From Anisakis pegreffii (lineage: Eukaryota > Nematoda > Chromadorea > Rhabditida > Anisakidae), in the NCBI GenBank assembly GCA_035041965.1, contig JAPYMA010000529.1, positions 62,001 to 126,000 on the forward strand: 64,000 nucleotides of DNA, in the 5' to 3' direction. Numbering within the stretch: the stretch's first letter is position 1; each line of letters begins with the position of its first letter. Shown in pieces: positions 60,767 through 64,000 of this stretch. The notes under the pieces were generated by a model that was given only the letters and a program-made list of their open reading frames with translations, was not told the origin of the DNA and ran no database searches. The position numbers were made by a program, and so were the translations under genes.

Positions 60767-63700
60767 TCAAAAAGTGAAAGTGTTATTTCTTTCACACAAA
60801 TTACATATGGTGGGATGAAATTCTGTGTGCAATGATTCTGTGATAATTTCAAAATAAACCGATGAAAGTGCATTGAACGAATCATTGTCGTCATCAGATT
60901 CATTATTATTCTTGGCATCGTTCGATAATGCTGTATCGTATGCAATTCGAGAGTCCGCTTGATCTAAAAATCCTTCGATAAACTTCACCACCTGTAAAAA
61001 ATGTTAATTTCTTTATTGGTAATCCAGTATGGACAAAAAGTGAAGGACTGAAATCAATTTCGCTTTATTAACTTAAATCAGCGATTTTATATGGCACTCC
61101 CAAAATTGGAATTTGATGAAATGCTCTCTATGGTTCCTCATTCTCTAAAATGAACAAAGTTAAATATTTTCATCAATCCTCCACTGTAAACTCAGAAAAC
61201 GAAGTATGATGACTCTTTGATGCAAGATTCATATCTTGGAGGGTACGTGATGGTGTTTACAATTTAGTGCAGCACGAATGAAATGCTCTCACCCATTGCA
61301 TTGCTTATAAGTTCATGAGGAGGACCCACAGTCGATTACAGACAGCTACCATATATGACGCAGAAGAAGTATGGTGATGTAACAAATAAAATTGCTTTAT
61401 TCTTGCGATAATTTTATGTTTACTTATAAGGTGTATTTGTTAGGTGTTTGGTGCATTTGCAGAGGGAGGCATAGAACGCTATCATAATCACGCTGCAGTA
61501 TACAGTCAAGTGAGTGATAATACAATTGCGACGGGGGCACCAATAAGCTATCATACAACGGCACAAAAGTGCTAATGGATTCATTTGCAGTCTGCAATAT
61601 CGACGGTTTCGAATGCTGATAACGACGATACCATAGCTCAAATGTACAACATACGTCTGTGAATACACTCCATATGCTTTGCAGGAAGTTTTCACTGCGC
61701 ATTGCACTAAACGACGATCCGCTGTTCAAATGTCACCTTTTGGGTCAATCAACAAAGACTGAGACTTCAGCGGAGCGACGAGCGAAGAGATGGCGCAAAA
61801 TTCTCATCCACTTCCCTGAATGAAAGAATTTTCAGTCCAAGAAAAAATTACTTCACTCATTGTGCATCGCTTAGCTGGATTTTGTTCCCAACATTTGTTC
61901 ATTAGACGATACATCTCGTCTGGACAATTCTGTGGCTTTTTGAGTCTTTCTCCACATGAAATCTGAAAGTATCGAATGGTCGGCACAACACGCACATTCA
62001 AGCAGATTACTGCTGACGACGAAAAATAGTTGTTCTTTGGCTGTACGGGCATCCAATCGTTTATTTATAATATCAAAACGAAGTTTTGTTCATGAATAGG
62101 ACACGGAACAATGCAAACAAATGAAGTTTCTTGATTGACAGTTGATATGCTTCTGATAAGGCAAATAACCTCTTTCGAGGACAGCCTATACATGCAGACT
62201 GAGTCGCAGCTTAGTTTTGCAGCACACTTCACGCTATTTTTTATTCCAGTTATCGGAAAAAATCGAACGAAACTGCTTAATACAATCATCAGTCTTGCGA
62301 GCATTCGAACGCTACTTATCGAAGGAATTATTGTTCGGTGTGTAAAGCAACGAAATGAATATCGATAATAAACCGATAATCCGCATCGAAAACGTGAAAA
62401 GTGCTTCAGTCAACAGTAAAAAGTTTCGATCGAAAAGTTTGATCATCGATAAGAGCATTAGCAATGATTTATATGTACAAGTCGATCAAACAACACCAAA
62501 ATCATATACTCTTCATAGCGAACTGCACAAAAATAGCTGCGAGGACATCTCGATCAAATGGTGTTTATGTTTTGTGAGCGTTGCTGTGTGCAGTTGGTTT
62601 GAAGTGATAATAGCATAATGTGATCATTTTCACGATCGAATGCCTCTGTGATTTTCGATGCTTGAACTGACCAAACATGTGAAGAAATTTCCCAAAATAT
62701 CATTTCTTCAGCTCATAGTGGAGTGATTAAATGAGAGAATTACTCCGAAAAGTGAAAATAAAGAAACCGAAATTATGTCACGTACTGTACCATTTTCTTA
62801 ACCTCAAGGCACGTCATACCAGCGTACGGCTCTGCTGCGTCCGAGAATATTTCCCACAAGAGAATACTGAATGAAAAGACATCGGTTTTGGATGTGTACT
62901 GGAATGCAACCATACTTTCAGGTGCCGTCCACTTGAGTGGTACTCTCTTACGACCACCTCGTTTCATCTCATAAAGTGGTCCCGATCTCGACATTCCAAA
63001 GTCGCTGATTTTGGCCTGCAACAATGAAGATATTTCATCATAAACGATTCTCTAGGTGTTTCATTTCACAACTTCATCGAATGAACACATGTTCAGCAAT
63101 GACTACTCATCGCTAATCATGTTCCACACTCAACACAAACCAAGTCATTCTAAAATAAAAGTCATTCAAAGAGTCATTGTATCATTTTGCGTCAGCTTTG
63201 ACCAAATGCAGCGTTCATCACTGGAAAAGCATTCAAAAACGAACTATTTTTGTCTCTGTGTATAAAACGTTTCTTGACGCGATATCTCGATGTATGCATT
63301 GCTGTGAATGAAGATATTCAATTCCTCTCGCTGCACCAAGCGACATATTATCGACTTTTTCTTCTTCGGGAATTTGGCCTTTTTTTCGATCCAAAAGGTC
63401 GAATAATGAGCCGCCGTTCACCTTCAATCATTCAGTGTGAAAAAATATCCCTGATTATAGTTGGCCTGCTAAAAATCAAAATAAAGATCGATGAATGGTT
63501 TGTGATTGAATTTTAAACCATTCGAAATTGAAGGAATACATCTGTGATCACAATTTGCTGCTATCGTATTCATTCAATGGACTGCGATAAACAAAGAAGG
63601 AGTGAATCAGTGGAGAAATGGAGCAGATAAGTGATTGAATCTTTAAAAACTGAATTAAAACAGTTTGCAAGTGAATGAAAGACAAGATGGAGAGAAACCT

Positions 63701-64000
63701 TTTCAAGAAGAATCATCAGAGGTTCATGGCATACAGCAACGCCGTACATTCTAACCACATTAACATGTCTGAAATTGCGCATTAAACGCGCCTCATGCAT
63801 CATTTCCTTAATTTTTTCTTTCGCTTTTTCCAGCTGTTTCTTGTCTTTTATTTCTTTCGCCTTCAATTTCACGCAATCAGCTCAATGTGGTCAGACTCAA
63901 AGCGATAAATCGCTAATTTTCGCCTTGTTCAGTTCTAAAAAAGTTTTTATTGTAGCATGCAAAACATACGATTTTAACTGCAACGTCAACTTTCTTGCCA
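60767..64000 (-). CDS. Fer/Fes-like non-receptor tyrosine kinase, catalytic domain (5' part outside window)
   Basis: Exons seen: 63970-64000 (runs off the edge), 63699-63860, 63245-63421, 62783-63015, 61852-61962, 60767-60991. Reading in order: VDVAVKI holds the ATP-binding Lys. [20 protein letters not shown] holds the C-helix Glu. Then come YGVAV, the hinge [15 protein letters not shown], and the catalytic loop [17 protein letters not shown] is the magnesium loop, and PLKWTAPES is the tyrosine-kinase P+1 loop. [20 protein letters not shown] and [20 protein letters not shown] complete the C-lobe. The key catalytic residues seen are present, so it should be active. The order matches the expanded nematode SH2-plus-kinase group related to Fer/Fes; the SH2 domain would lie beyond the right edge. 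The C-tail is Asn/Asp/Ser-rich ([11 protein letters not shown]). Two acceptors read TTGAAG, forced by in-frame stops upstream. Confidence 0.9.

Overview
The window is AT-rich eukaryotic DNA, almost certainly from a nematode. Short coding exons are separated by introns that mostly end in TTTCAG or TTGCAG. One gene belongs to the nematode-typical Clc-like four-helix family, and patches of degenerate TTAGGC-like sequence (the nematode telomere unit) are present. No bacterial operon, CRISPR array, viral genome or complete autonomous transposon was seen. I cannot name the species. All gene models were built by hand: exon ends were chosen at GT/AG (once GC/AG) sites so that phases add up and the protein follows its family.

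Layout. 1638-2163 (-): signal peptide and acidic N-terminus of a probable Cys-loop ligand-gated channel, running off the left edge. 5454-9297 (-): Clc-like (claudin/gamma-subunit-like) membrane protein in six exons. 9300-18700: no convincing gene, apart from a decayed coding-like stretch (16976-17508) and a transposable element. 18738-19757 (+): small three-exon gene with a GGKWGVLI core and a distant dynein-light-chain-like start. 21102-23718 (-): complete NNMT/PNMT/TEMT-family methyltransferase, 264 aa. 26522-31093 (-): concentrative nucleoside transporter (SLC28/CNT). 32072-35673 (-): PP1-type phosphatase with a long Ser/Lys-rich tail. 36484-37734 (-): REEP5/YOP1-type ER-shaping protein, 178 aa. 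38000-51900: long gene-poor stretch with a few isolated exon-like ORFs. 52880-54067 (+): COX5A, cytochrome c oxidase subunit Va, 173 aa. 54934-58458 (-): nine-exon Q/N-rich disordered protein of 366 aa that I do not recognise. 60767-64000 (-): catalytic domain of a Fer/Fes-like cytoplasmic tyrosine kinase, cut by the right edge.

The genes are unrelated single-copy housekeeping and signalling genes and do not form a pathway. What links the window is a family of non-autonomous hAT-like elements (termini CAGTGGTTCTCA, 8-bp target duplications). Four long copies (7178, 17551, 28905, 33394) and two short or degenerate copies (about 42973 and 51441) are present. Three of the long copies sit inside introns of the genes above, and one makes up about nine tenths of a phosphatase intron. 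Other notable points are recurrent TTGAAG 3' splice sites, two local tandem duplications, a GC-AG intron, and family-signature substitutions in the phosphatase and the nucleoside transporter. I found no clearly new multi-gene system.
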